Below, piece by piece: positions 1-7,257 of a stretch of 12,015 nucleotides of DNA. Source of the stretch: Deltaproteobacteria bacterium (lineage in GTDB: Bacteria; Desulfobacterota; Desulfobulbia; Desulfobulbales; Desulfobulbaceae). Positions within the stretch are counted from its first letter, which is position 1. Each line of letters begins with the position of its first letter. The translations under genes were made by a program, and so were the position numbers. The DNA is taken from NCBI GenBank assembly GCA_013151365.1, contig JAADIK010000002.1, positions 1,110-13,124 of the forward strand, given 5' to 3'. A model generated the notes under the pieces. The model did no database searches and had not been told where the DNA came from. It worked only from the letters and a program-made list of their open reading frames with translations.

Positions 1-1788
1 TCGGCTGCGGCTACGCTTGCCGAGCTCGGCTATAACGTCAAGGTCTTCTGCCTGCAGGACAGCCCCCGCCGGGCCCATTCCGTCGCCGCCCAGGGCGGCA
101 TCAATGCGGCCAAAAACTACCAAAACGACGGCGATTCCATCTCCCGCCTCTTTTACGACACCATCAAGGGCGGTGACTTTCGCGCCCGCGAAGCCAATGT
201 CTATCGTCTGGCCCAGGTCTCCAACAACATCATCGATCAATGCGTGGCCCAGGGCGTCCCCTTTGCCCGGGAATACGGCGGCACCCTGGCCAACCGGTCC
301 TTTGGCGGCGCCCAGGTCTCCCGCACCTTCTACGCCCGCGGCCAGACCGGCCAGCAACTGCTGCTCGGTGCCTATTCGGCCATGATGCGGCAGGTTGCGG
401 CCGGCCGGATAACCGTCTATCCGCGCCGGGAGATGATGGACCTGGTGGTTATCGACGGCCATGCCCGGGGTCTTGTCTGCCGCAATCTCGTAACCGGCGA
501 ATTCGAGAGGTATGGCGGCCAGGCGGTGGTCCTGGCCTCCGGCGGTTACGGCAATGTCTATTACCTGTCCACCAACGCCGTGTCCTCCAATGTCTCGGCG
601 GCCTGGCGGGCCTATAAACACGGCGCCGGCTTTGCCAATCCCTGTTATGTCCAGATCCATCCCACCTGCATCCCGGTCCATGGAGATTACCAGTGCAAGC
701 TCACCCTGATGAGTGAAAGCCTGCGCAACGACGGCCGGATCTGGGTACCGAGGCAGGCGGGTGACCGGCGGCAACCGGCGGCCATCCCCGAGGAGGAACG
801 CGATTACTACCTGGAACGAAAGTACCCCGGCTTCGGCAACCTGGTCCCCAGGGACGTGGCCTCGCGCAATACCAAGGAGGTCTGCGATCAAGGCCGGGGG
901 GTCGGGAAAAGCGGCCGGGCGGTGTACCTCGATCTCCGTGACGCCATCGAGCGCGACGGCCTGGAGGTCATGCTGCAAAAGTACGGCAACCTGTTCCATA
1001 TGTACGAAAAAATCACGGCCCGCGACCCCGGCCGCGAACCGATGATGATCTACCCGGCCGTCCATTACACCATGGGCGGTCTCTGGGTTGACTACAATCT
1101 GATGTCCACCATTCCCGGCCTCTTTGTCCTGGGCGAGGCCAACTTCTCGGATCACGGCGCCAACCGGCTGGGCGCCAGCGCCATGATGCAGGGACTGGCC
1201 GACGGCTATTTCATCCTCCCCGCCACCATCGGCGATTACCTGGCCGAGGTCGGCCATGAGCCGCCGAATACCGGTGACAAGGCCTACGACCTTGCGCAGA
1301 GGCAGGGTGAACAGCGCCTTGCCGACCTGCTGAAAAACACGGCCGGGAAAAAACCGGGCCTGCGGACCGCGACTCATTATCACCGCCGACTCGGCAGTCT
1401 GCTCTGGAATGACTGCGGCATAGCCCGGAACCGGCAGGGCCTGCAGAGAGCGCTTGCCGCAATCCCCGAGCTCCGGGAAGAGTTCCGGCACAATGTCGTG
1501 GTCCCCGGCTCGGGCCGGGAACTTAATCAAGCCCTGGAAAAGGCCGGCCGGGTGGCCGACTTCATGGAATTTGCCGAAATCATGGTGCGCGACGCCCTGG
1601 CCCGCGAGGAGTCCTGCGGCTGTCACCTGCGCGAGGAGAGCCGGACCGCGGCCCACGAAGCCCGGCGCGATGATGAACATTTTTCCCATGTGGCGGTCTG
1701 GGAGTACAACGGCGAGGGCCGGGCGGTCATGCACAAGGAGCCCCTGAGCTTCGAGCAGGTCACGCCTTCGCAGCGCAGCTATAAATAA
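1..1788 (+). CDS. sdhA: Succinate dehydrogenase/fumarate reductase flavoprotein subunit (5'-truncated by the window edge)
   Basis: Catalytic FAD subunit that interconverts succinate and fumarate at the cytoplasmic side of the membrane-bound complex. The reading frame is open from base 1 to the TAA at 1786-1788 (595 codons). The start and the GxGxxG dinucleotide-binding loop lie before the window; family length suggests some 20 to 50 residues are missing. Visible signatures, in order: the RRAHSVAAQGGINAA block with the histidine (bases 76-78) expected to carry covalent FAD, GGDFRAREANVYRL, the substrate-site segment HPTCIPVHG followed by SESLRNDGRIWVP, then HYTMGG and GANRLGAS, which carry the fumarate-binding histidine and arginine. 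The C-terminus has REESCGCHLREE, typical of the family. The next gene starts 10 bp downstream, so the two are almost surely co-transcribed; the cytochrome b subunit is presumably upstream. Sequence cannot decide whether the enzyme runs mainly as dehydrogenase or fumarate reductase, so frdA is an equally possible name. Confidence 0.95.
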   Translation, partial: SAAATLAELGYNVKVFCLQDSPRRAHSVAAQGGINAAKNYQNDGDSISRLFYDTIKGGDFRAREANVYRLAQVSNNIIDQCVAQGVPFAREYGGTLANRSFGGAQVSRTFYARGQTGQQLLLGAYSAMMRQVAAGRITVYPRREMMDLVVIDGHARGLVCRNLVTGEFERYGGQAVVLASGGYGNVYYLSTNAVSSNVSAAWRAYKHGAGFANPCYVQIHPTCIPVHGDYQCKLTLMSESLRNDGRIWVPRQAGDRRQPAAIPEEERDYYLERKYPGFGNLVPRDVASRNTKEVCDQGRGVGKSGRAVYLDLRDAIERDGLEVMLQKYGNLFHMYEKITARDPGREPMMIYPAVHYTMGGLWVDYNLMSTIPGLFVLGEANFSDHGANRLGASAMMQGLADGYFILPATIGDYLAEVGHEPPNTGDKAYDLAQRQGEQRLADLLKNTAGKKPGLRTATHYHRRLGSLLWNDCGIARNRQGLQRALAAIPELREEFRHNVVVPGSGRELNQALEKAGRVADFMEFAEIMVRDALAREESCGCHLREESRTAAHEARRDDEHFSHVAVWEYNGEGRAVMHKEPLSFEQVTPSQRSYK

Positions 1789-1798
1789 ATCCGAATCC

Positions 1799-2569
1799 AT
1801 GACGGCACAAACCATCACCATTAACATAAAAATCTGGCGGCAGGCCGGACCCGATGCGCGGGGCAACTTCGAGGAGCATACCCTCAGGGAGCTCGACGTG
1901 GACATGTCCTTGCCGGAGATGCTCGAGGTTTTAAACGAACAGCTCACCCTGCAGGGAAAAGATCCGGTCGCCTTCGATCATGACTGCCTGGAGGGGATCT
2001 GCGGCATGTGCGGGGCAGTGGTTGACGGCGTCGCCCACGGGCCGGAAGAAAAAACGACGCTCTGCCAGTTGCACCTGCGGCATTTTCACGACAACCAGAC
2101 GATTACCATCGAGCCGTTCCGGGCCCGCGCCTTTCCCGTTATCAAGGACCTGGTGGTCGACCGGTCGGCCTTTGACCGGATCATTCAGGCGGGCGGCTTC
2201 GTGTCCGTCAACACCGGGGCCGCACCGGACGGCAATGTCCTGCCCGTGGCCCGGCATCTTGCCGAGCAGGCCATGGACGCCGCCGCCTGCAGCGGCTGCG
2301 GCGCCTGCGTGGCCGCCTGTCCCAATGCCGCGGCCATGCTCTTTGTCGGCGCCAAGATCAGCCAGCTGGCCCTGCTCCCCCAGGGCCGACCGGAACGCGA
2401 GAGGCGGGCGCTGGCCATGGTCCGGGCCATGGACCGGGAAGGTTTCGGCAGCTGCGGCAACGAGCGGGAATGCGAGGCCGTGTGCCCCAAGGGGATCTCC
2501 ATCCGCAATATCGCCCGTCTCAACCGGGAATTCCTGCGGGCCTCTCTGGCGGCGGACGAAACGGCATAA
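1799..2569 (+). CDS. sdhB: Succinate dehydrogenase/fumarate reductase iron-sulfur subunit
   Basis: Electron-transfer subunit that passes electrons between the flavoprotein and the membrane cytochrome/quinone site. The 256 residues hold two domains: an N-terminal plant-type ferredoxin fold with the [2Fe-2S] ligands C63, C68, C71 and C89, and a C-terminal alpha-helical domain with the bacterial-ferredoxin motif C164-x2-C167-x2-C170-x3-C174-P and the second set C219, C225 and C229-P that complete the [4Fe-4S] and [3Fe-4S] clusters. EPFRARAFPVIKDLVVDRSAFDRI is split here only for length: EPFRARAFPVIKDL then VVDRSAFDRI, a block highly typical of this subunit in delta-proteobacteria-like complexes. 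The gene begins 10 bp after the flavoprotein stop and has no clear Shine-Dalgarno sequence, which suggests translational coupling. It ends 37 bp before the end of a convergent gene, with no obvious terminator between them. The name frdB would fit equally well. Confidence 0.95.
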   Translation: MTAQTITINIKIWRQAGPDARGNFEEHTLRELDVDMSLPEMLEVLNEQLTLQGKDPVAFDHDCLEGICGMCGAVVDGVAHGPEEKTTLCQLHLRHFHDNQTITIEPFRARAFPVIKDLVVDRSAFDRIIQAGGFVSVNTGAAPDGNVLPVARHLAEQAMDAAACSGCGACVAACPNAAAMLFVGAKISQLALLPQGRPERERRALAMVRAMDREGFGSCGNERECEAVCPKGISIRNIARLNREFLRASLAADETA

Positions 2570-2606
2570 GGCAACAGATACGGGGACCGGACACCGGGCC
2601 GTTCTG

Positions 2607-3914
2607 CTACCACTCCTCGATCCGTTTTCTGAACCAGGCGAGCTGGTGCTCTTTGATTTCGTTCATGTCCAACCGGTAAATATCGGCGGGAAAGAGAAAC
2701 TCGGCCACGCCGCTGTCGAAAAGGCGTTTGACTTCATACTCGTCATGGGCCACGTCCCGCTGGTAAATATAATTGAGGTAGGAGCGATTGGTATGGATAA
2801 TGAACTCCACCCGCATCCCGCCCAGCCGGGCAAAAAACTTGAGCATGGGCGTCTTGCCGGAACTGCCGCGGGAACTGCTGCTATACCTGCCCCCGGTCAG
2901 GGTGTCCGAAATGTCTTCCAGGGTCATGAACGAATCGGCCTGGACGGCGCTGCGGGTCAGGTGGCGCAGGAATCGTTTGACATCGCCGTTGGAGTTGAGG
3001 ACCGCCATGAGCCCCAGGTCGTCATCCACGGCGGCCGACGGATTCTTTTCATTTTTACGCAACAGTTTCAAGACCTTGGCCGCAGGCGGCTTTTTGCGGA
3101 TACTGACGTAGATCGGGATTTCCCGGCCCTGGTCGCGAAAACTCCGGCGCTTGATAAGGGTCAACTTTTCCCCGGCCTGCGGTGAGAGGGACTTGGCTTT
3201 CTCCTCCGAGACAACATGGACCTCCCGGCAACTGAAATCATCGGGATTGTGATAGCTGTGCAGGTAATTGATTTCCAGGTCACCGATCTGGCGGACCGGA
3301 CTCCAGACAAAGTCATTCAGAAAATCGAGGAAGTCGGCAAACTTGGTTTCGATGTCCGTCTCCCTTTCCCGCTGGTCAATGGAGCCGGCCAGGATCATGA
3401 GCATCAGTTTCCGTTTGGCTTCAAACCGGGCCTTGCGATGAAACCGATCGTTAAAAATAATCAACAGCAGGGTCACGGGATCAAGCGCGGTTTCGATCTC
3501 GTTGGTCATCTCGATGTAGGAGCTGTACGGCGACAGGACCTTGGAACGCAACGAGTTGATGACGTCGTCGGCAGTGCGGGCGTAATCGTACAGATAACGG
3601 TCGACCTCCCGGACATTGCCGGCGATGCCGAACATATTCCCGAGAAGATGGTGCGCCCGCAAGGCCGTTTCCGTCCGGGCCCGGCGGTCATGGATCAGAA
3701 TCAGGATTTCGTCAAAGGTGCTGATGCCGAGAAAGTCAAAGATCTGATTCCGCACCGCCCGGTATTTGGTTTTGAGGATCGGTTCACGCATGGTCCGGAC
3801 CCATTCTTTGCTTTCCCGGGAAAAAGGATGGGCAAAGGGTGGATGATCGCCCACGGCAAAAGGACCATCCTGAAGCATGGTGGTAAATATTGATTCCTGA
3901 GTAAGAATGCTCAT
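2607..3914 (-). CDS. Uncharacterised 435-residue protein; C-terminal half resembles a divergent RelA/SpoT-type nucleotidyltransferase domain
   Basis: I do not recognise this protein as a whole. It is soluble-looking, with no signal peptide or membrane segment. Residues 1-260 are largely alpha-helical and charged, with no ordered HD-hydrolase motif. From about 266 to 400 the order of motifs resembles the (p)ppGpp synthetase fold: a strand then R273-K-K275 (compare RxK), PPAAKVLKLLRK (compare SPYSIxRKMxRK), DDLGLMAVLNS at 298-308 (compare DLLGxRVIVDS), a Gly/Ser-rich loop 341-353, and V369-E370-FIIHT (compare VEIQIRT) followed by AHDEYEVK at 389-396 (compare AAHWxYK). The tyrosine of the usual GYxSLHT motif is not evident, so activity may be altered or lost. 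This is inference from eye alignment. The start is uncertain: ATG at 3914 has no good ribosome site, while Met13 has AGGA upstream. It is convergent with the sdh genes, and a candidate promoter lies at 3971-3998. Confidence 0.8.
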   Translation of the reverse strand: MSILTQESIFTTMLQDGPFAVGDHPPFAHPFSRESKEWVRTMREPILKTKYRAVRNQIFDFLGISTFDEILILIHDRRARTETALRAHHLLGNMFGIAGNVREVDRYLYDYARTADDVINSLRSKVLSPYSSYIEMTNEIETALDPVTLLLIIFNDRFHRKARFEAKRKLMLMILAGSIDQRERETDIETKFADFLDFLNDFVWSPVRQIGDLEINYLHSYHNPDDFSCREVHVVSEEKAKSLSPQAGEKLTLIKRRSFRDQGREIPIYVSIRKKPPAAKVLKLLRKNEKNPSAAVDDDLGLMAVLNSNGDVKRFLRHLTRSAVQADSFMTLEDISDTLTGGRYSSSSRGSSGKTPMLKFFARLGGMRVEFIIHTNRSYLNYIYQRDVAHDEYEVKRLFDSGVAEFLFPADIYRLDMNEIKEHQLAWFRKRIEEW

Positions 3915-3970
3915 AAGGGATGGTATGTTTCCAGAAAATGTTTGAGCCGACCAACCGGCAGATTACCAGG

Positions 3971-3998
3971 AGTGTAAACTCTGGCCGCGTCTTTTCAA
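3971..3998 (-). promoter_or_regulatory. Candidate sigma-70 promoter for the uncharacterised gene ending at 2607
   Basis: On the minus strand, TTGAAA (plus positions 3993-3998; 5 of 6 to TTGACA) is followed by a 16-bp spacer and TACACT (3971-3976; 4 of 6 to TATAAT). Transcription would begin near 3964, giving a leader of about 50 nt before the ATG at 3914. The position is reasonable, but the match is only fair. Confidence 0.35.
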
Positions 3999-4091
3999 AC
4001 AGTTTTTTTTATGCTTTCTTGCAATTTAACTCCCCTTCCCGCCCGCAGTTGCCGGGGTTGAGCAGTTCCGGACAGCCTCTTAATATACCGT

Positions 4092-4136
4092 AAAAAAAAA
4101 GGCCGCCCCTGCGCGAAAAAACGCGCGGGGGCGGCC
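4092..4136 (-). terminator. Rho-independent terminator after the porin gene
   Basis: The arms 4101-4115 and 4122-4136 form a 15-bp GC-rich stem (ggccgcccctgcgcg against its complement, with one G-T wobble) closed by a six-base loop. Read on the minus strand, the stem is followed directly by nine U residues (plus 4092-4100). It lies 68 bp downstream of the porin stop codon and is a textbook intrinsic terminator for that transcript. Confidence 0.92.
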
Positions 4137-4203
4137 TGGTGAAAAAACAACCATGTACCTGCGGGCTCGAAAACCGGCTTAGCGCCCGGCCCGCAGCCTG
4201 GTA

Positions 4204-5019
4204 TCAGTACGAAAAGCCGACCGATACTCCGCCGTACAGGAAGTTGTCGTCATTGCCGCTGGCACTGCTTGCCTTCATAACATCCGAAGCCGTGTTGTTC
4301 AGCGCGAATGAATAATAGAGCTCGGGGGTGACAGTGACATACTGATTTACCGGAATGCTGATCGCCGCGGAAATCAGGCCGTCGTGAAAATCACTATAGG
4401 CATCGCCGGAATTATCGGGATCGGCCAGGGTGCTGGCATCGTCAACGACCAGGTAGCTCGCCTGAGCGCCCAGATCCAACGAAACCTTGTCGGACAGCGC
4501 AAAGGAATGCGAAATCCCCAAGGTCGTGTACCAGCCGGGATAATTGCTGAATTCCCGGTATACCGTAATGGTCGGCGACAGCAGGGTGTCGAGAGTGATA
4601 CTGCCATACAATTCCTGCGAATCCCTGACCCCTTCGAGCCCGTAATAGATATAGCCCATGGTGTAATCCACCATGCCATAGGAGCCGTCATAGGAGACCG
4701 TCATGTCGGTTTCGTTCCAGTTGGCGCCGTCCTGGTCATAAAGCTCAAGGCTCTGGTCCGTATCAAGGTTGCCCCACAGGTTGAAGCCGAATCCTTCATA
4801 GGATGCCGTAAGAGACGGCTGGACGACCATGCTGTCCTTGCTGAGTTCATAGCCGCGCCAGACGTACTTACTGTACAGGCCGACCGAAAGGTCCAGAGAG
4901 GGATGGGCGCTCTCCGCAGCCAGGGTCGTGCCGACAGTCGCGCCCACCAGGAAGGCGGCCGCAACGATTGCTGAACTCAATTTTCCTGTTTTTCCGTTCA
5001 TTCTTCTCATTCTCTTCAT
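4204..5019 (-). CDS. Outer-membrane beta-barrel protein, TorF/Gcw_chp-type putative porin
   Basis: Predicted outer-membrane protein of 271 residues. A basic N-terminus (MKRMRRMNGKTGK) and a hydrophobic stretch at about 15-35 ending in LAA before E36 form a Sec signal peptide. The mature part is rich in alternating aromatic and polar residues, contains the LYSKYVWRGYELS segment (48-60) resembling the SxYxxRGxxxS motif of TorF/Gcw_chp proteins, and ends in VGFSY, an aromatic C-terminus as used for barrel insertion by the BAM machinery. About 12 short amphipathic strands look possible. The start at 5019 is supported by GGAG seven bases upstream; two further in-frame Met codons follow closely. 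It lies 124 bp downstream of amtB but behind a strong hairpin terminator, so it probably has its own promoter or is expressed by partial read-through. Its position beside glnK-amtB suggests a role in passage of nitrogen solutes through the outer membrane; the substrate is unknown. Confidence 0.85.
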   Translation of the reverse strand: MKRMRRMNGKTGKLSSAIVAAAFLVGATVGTTLAAESAHPSLDLSVGLYSKYVWRGYELSKDSMVVQPSLTASYEGFGFNLWGNLDTDQSLELYDQDGANWNETDMTVSYDGSYGMVDYTMGYIYYGLEGVRDSQELYGSITLDTLLSPTITVYREFSNYPGWYTTLGISHSFALSDKVSLDLGAQASYLVVDDASTLADPDNSGDAYSDFHDGLISAAISIPVNQYVTVTPELYYSFALNNTASDVMKASSASGNDDNFLYGGVSVGFSY

Positions 5020-5049
5020 TCTTCTTCTCCTTTTTTAAAAATTACTCAT

Positions 5050-5082
5050 AAAAAGACATCGCGGGAGTAAGCTCCCGCGATG
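5050..5082 (-). terminator. Rho-independent terminator/attenuator between amtB and the porin gene
   Basis: CATCGCGGGAG (5057-5067) and CTCCCGCGATG (5072-5082) form a perfect 11-bp GC-rich stem with a 4-base loop. On the minus strand it is followed by TCTTTTTA. It sits between the amtB stop and the ribosome site of the porin gene, so it should end most glnK-amtB transcripts. If the porin promoter lies just upstream of it (5112-5140), the same hairpin would sit in the porin leader and could act as an attenuator. Confidence 0.8.
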
Positions 5083-5100
5083 GTTTAAAACTTAATCATA

Positions 5101-5136
5101 AATCATAACATAACATAATATTAATCATAACATAAC
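5101..5136. repeat. Two 14-bp direct repeats, AT-rich, 22-bp period
   Basis: AATCATAACATAAC occurs at 5101-5114 and again at 5123-5136, separated by 8 bp (ATAATATT). A partial third copy, AATCATA, lies at 5094-5100. The 22-bp period is two helical turns, as seen for tandem binding sites of response regulators. The repeats lie between amtB and its downstream terminator hairpin. They could be an operator for the porin gene or merely low-complexity sequence. Confidence 0.6.
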
Positions 5137-5140
5137 GCAA
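5112..5140 (-). promoter_or_regulatory. Weak candidate promoter for the porin gene
   Basis: On the minus strand TTGCGT (plus 5135-5140) is followed by a 17-bp spacer and TATGTT (5112-5117; 4 of 6 to TATAAT). It overlaps the 14-bp direct repeats, which would then be well placed to bind an activator or repressor. Other TATGAT-like hexamers nearby make the exact assignment uncertain. Confidence 0.25.
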
Positions 5141-5143
5141 TTA

Positions 5144-6484
5144 TTAATGCTCAAGGAGCTGAAAATCATTGTAGGCATGGGCTGCATGCTCGCTGATATC
5201 AACACCGATCATTTCCTCTTCCTCGGAAATCCGCAATCCCACGGTGAGACTGATGGTCTTGAAGAGAATAAAGGCGAAGCCGAATGCCCAGACAAAGGCG
5301 GCCAGAATCCCGAGCAACTGGGTCGAGACAATGGCAAGCGTAGCGCCGCCTATATTAAAGAGACCGGCAGCCAGGGTTCCCCAGGCACCGCAGACACCGT
5401 GGACAGAGACCGCGCCAACCGGATCGTCAATGTGCAGCCGGTCAATGCCGACAACCGAGAGAACAACAATGACACCGGCAATAAAGCCGATCACGACCGC
5501 GCTGGTCGGGGTGACGTTGGCACAACCGGCGGTGATGGCTACCAGTCCGGCCAGGGAGCCGTTCAAGGTCATGCCGACATCCGGCACCTTGAAAATAATC
5601 CAGGAAATAACCAGGGCGCCGATCGTCCCGGCAGCGGCGGCCAGGTTGGTATTGACAAAGATCATGGCGATTGAGGGGTCACCGACGGTAGTCGAGCCCG
5701 GATTAAAACCGAACCAACCCAGCCAGAGGATAAAAACCCCGATAGTGGCCATGGGGATGTTGTGGCCGGGGATAGCCCGGATTTCGCCCTTGGGTCCGTA
5801 CTTGCCCTTCCGGGGCCCGAGAACGATGGCACCGGCCAGGGCGCACCAGCCGCCGATGGAATGAACAACGGTTGAGCCGGCAAAATCAATAAAACCCTTG
5901 GCCTCAAGCCAACCGGCGCCGTGGAAAAGGCCGCCCCAGGCCCATGAGCCGAAGACCGGATAAATAACGGCGCAGACCATGAAGCTGTATACCAGGTAGC
6001 CCGTGAATTTAATACGTTCGGCCACTGCCCCGGAAACAATAGTTGCCGCGGTGGCGGCAAAGACGACCTGGAACATCCAGAAGGCCAGTACCCACTGATC
6101 TCCCTTCAACCCGGCCCAGTCACTCAGAAAAAAGCCGGAGGTTCCGAACCAGCCGGTGTGGGTCGTACCGAACATGATGCCAAAGCCGACGGCCCAGAAG
6201 GCCAGCGAGCCGACGGCAAAATCCATCAGATTCTTCATCATGATATTGACTGCGCTCTTGGCCCTGGTAAAACCGGACTCGACCATCGCGAAACCGGCCT
6301 GCATGAAAAATACCAGCGCCGCCGCAACGAGGGTCCAGACATAGTTCAAATTGGTCTGAACCGCCGCAATGGCGGCGGCATTGCCTTTCAGTGTAACTTT
6401 TACCGCCTCATCCGCGCCAAATGCCGGAGCGACGGTACAGGCGGCGACGACGGCGATTACCGCAAGTACTATTTTCTTCCGCAT
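5144..6484 (-). CDS. amtB: Ammonium transporter AmtB
   Basis: Inner-membrane Amt/Rh-family ammonium channel, working as a trimer and blocked by PII. The frame extends further upstream, but the start at 6484 is chosen because GAGGAG precedes it at normal spacing and it yields a signal sequence (MRKKIVLAVIAVVAACTVAPAFGA) as in E. coli AmtB; the longer reading would also run into the upstream PII gene. The 446-residue product has about 11 membrane helices after the leader. The NLNYVWTLVAAALVFFMQAG block (45-64), the pore histidines H208 (STVVHSIGGW) and H362 (VSVHGVCGAWG), and the C-terminal GVDISEHAAHAYND (427-440), the cytoplasmic tail that contacts PII, are all present. It follows the PII gene by 61 bp in the same direction, the classic glnK-amtB pair. 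A hairpin terminator follows the stop codon. Confidence 0.96.
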   Translation of the reverse strand: MRKKIVLAVIAVVAACTVAPAFGADEAVKVTLKGNAAAIAAVQTNLNYVWTLVAAALVFFMQAGFAMVESGFTRAKSAVNIMMKNLMDFAVGSLAFWAVGFGIMFGTTHTGWFGTSGFFLSDWAGLKGDQWVLAFWMFQVVFAATAATIVSGAVAERIKFTGYLVYSFMVCAVIYPVFGSWAWGGLFHGAGWLEAKGFIDFAGSTVVHSIGGWCALAGAIVLGPRKGKYGPKGEIRAIPGHNIPMATIGVFILWLGWFGFNPGSTTVGDPSIAMIFVNTNLAAAAGTIGALVISWIIFKVPDVGMTLNGSLAGLVAITAGCANVTPTSAVVIGFIAGVIVVLSVVGIDRLHIDDPVGAVSVHGVCGAWGTLAAGLFNIGGATLAIVSTQLLGILAAFVWAFGFAFILFKTISLTVGLRISEEEEMIGVDISEHAAHAYNDFQLLEH

Positions 6485-6545
6485 AATAGTTTTTCTCCTC
6501 ACAAATACTGTGTTATCCGGATTCCAGATGAAATCCTCATCAATC

Positions 6546-6884
6546 TTAAATGGCGTCTTTATCAGTTTCACCGGTCCTGATCCGACAGATTTTCTCAACC
6601 GGCAGGACAAATATCTTGCCGTCTCCGATTTTCCCGGTGCGCACCGTGTTCATGATGGTTTCAACCACCTGGTCGACCATATCGGCCGCAACCACGATTT
6701 CCACCTTGATTTTGGGAATAAAGTCGACAACATATTCGGCACCGCGATAAATCTCGGTATGCCCCTTTTGTCGGCCGAACCCCTTGACCTCAACCACCGT
6801 CATGCCCTGCACTCCCAGTTCATGAAGCGCCCCCTTGAGGTCATCGAGCTTAAATGGCTTGATGATGGCTTCGATTTTTTTCAT
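6546..6884 (-). CDS. glnK: Nitrogen regulatory protein PII (GlnK/GlnB family)
   Basis: Trimeric signal protein of 112 residues, the usual family length, that senses 2-oxoglutarate, ATP/ADP and, through uridylylation, glutamine. It starts MKKIEAIIKPFKLDDLKGAL, carries the T-loop FGRQKGHTEIYRGAEY with Tyr51 as the modification site (PII signature 1), and the C-terminal TGKIGDGKIFVLPVE nucleotide-binding signature. Pairing with amtB marks it as the GlnK type, whose T-loop enters the AmtB pore and closes it when nitrogen is plentiful. A strong Shine-Dalgarno (AAGGAG) lies eight bases before the ATG. Upstream is an AT-rich leader with a perfect 12-bp inverted repeat (6922-6954). I found no clear sigma-54 -24/-12 element on this strand, which is mildly unexpected for glnK-amtB; a TATAAT (plus 7010-7015) lacks a good -35. 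Confidence 0.96.
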   Translation of the reverse strand: MKKIEAIIKPFKLDDLKGALHELGVQGMTVVEVKGFGRQKGHTEIYRGAEYVVDFIPKIKVEIVVAADMVDQVVETIMNTVRTGKIGDGKIFVLPVEKICRIRTGETDKDAI

Positions 6885-6921
6885 AACTCTCTCTCCTTGG
6901 TTAATAATTTACTCCCCTGAC

Positions 6922-6954
6922 AAGATTGTCTAATGAGTTTTGTTAGACAATCTT
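6922..6954. repeat. Perfect 12-bp inverted repeat in the glnK leader
   Basis: AAGATTGTCTAA (6922-6933) and TTAGACAATCTT (6943-6954) are exact reverse complements separated by 9 bases. The distance between arm centres is 21 bp, two helical turns, which suits a dimeric DNA-binding regulator. As RNA it would fold into a 12-bp hairpin ending about 38 nt before the glnK start codon. No U-run follows it on the minus strand, so it is not a terminator for that transcript. Confidence 0.85.
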
Positions 6955-7234
6955 CATGCCTGATATTAACCTTCTTGTACATTTTACTGATAACATACCG
7001 AAACAACAGATTATATTTTTTACAACCAGGGGCAGGACCCGCCCCTTTCGACCATGAAAAATATTTCATTTATGCAATATCCTTGTCTCTTTTTATACAT
7101 TTATGTAACATCTCCACGTCAGGCCTACTTTGTCTTTTCCATTACCTGGTTCCAAATAACGAAGTCGCGCCAACCGGTTTATTACGTTTGACCGGCAGGA
7201 CATTCGCAGTTTGCCGAGTTTATTTTTTGGTCAA

Positions 7235-7257
7235 TAGAATATCGCTTCGATATTCTA
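7235..7257. repeat. Perfect 10-bp inverted repeat, 3-base loop
   Basis: TAGAATATCG (7235-7244) and CGATATTCTA (7248-7257) are exact reverse complements around CTT. It lies at the junction between the AT-rich and GC-rich halves of the glnK-thiC intergenic region, about 250 bp before thiC. No U-run follows on either strand. It may be an operator or a stable hairpin of unknown role. Confidence 0.75.

Noticed and set aside
3660..3700. An HD dipeptide with nearby histidines (residues 75-89) in the uncharacterised protein, as a possible ppGpp hydrolase motif.
   Set aside because: The order and spacing of histidines do not follow the HD-hydrolase pattern, so no hydrolase domain is claimed.
2650..3893. 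Long plus-strand open frames opposite the uncharacterised minus-strand gene (for example 3216-3893).
   Set aside because: They are antisense shadows in GC-rich DNA, with no ribosome sites and overlapping a single long coherent frame on the other strand.
6485..6610. N-terminal extension of AmtB by 42 residues.
   Set aside because: The extension overlaps the PII gene and has no ribosome site, while the start at 6484 has one and begins a signal peptide.
7028..7046. AGGGGC/GCCCCT hairpin as a terminator.
   Set aside because: Only 6 bp and not followed by a U-run on either strand.
6881..7069. A 62-residue frame on the minus strand whose stop overlaps the glnK ATG (ATGA).
   Set aside because: No ribosome site, composition not protein-like, and it reads through the leader palindrome; the overlap with glnK looks accidental.
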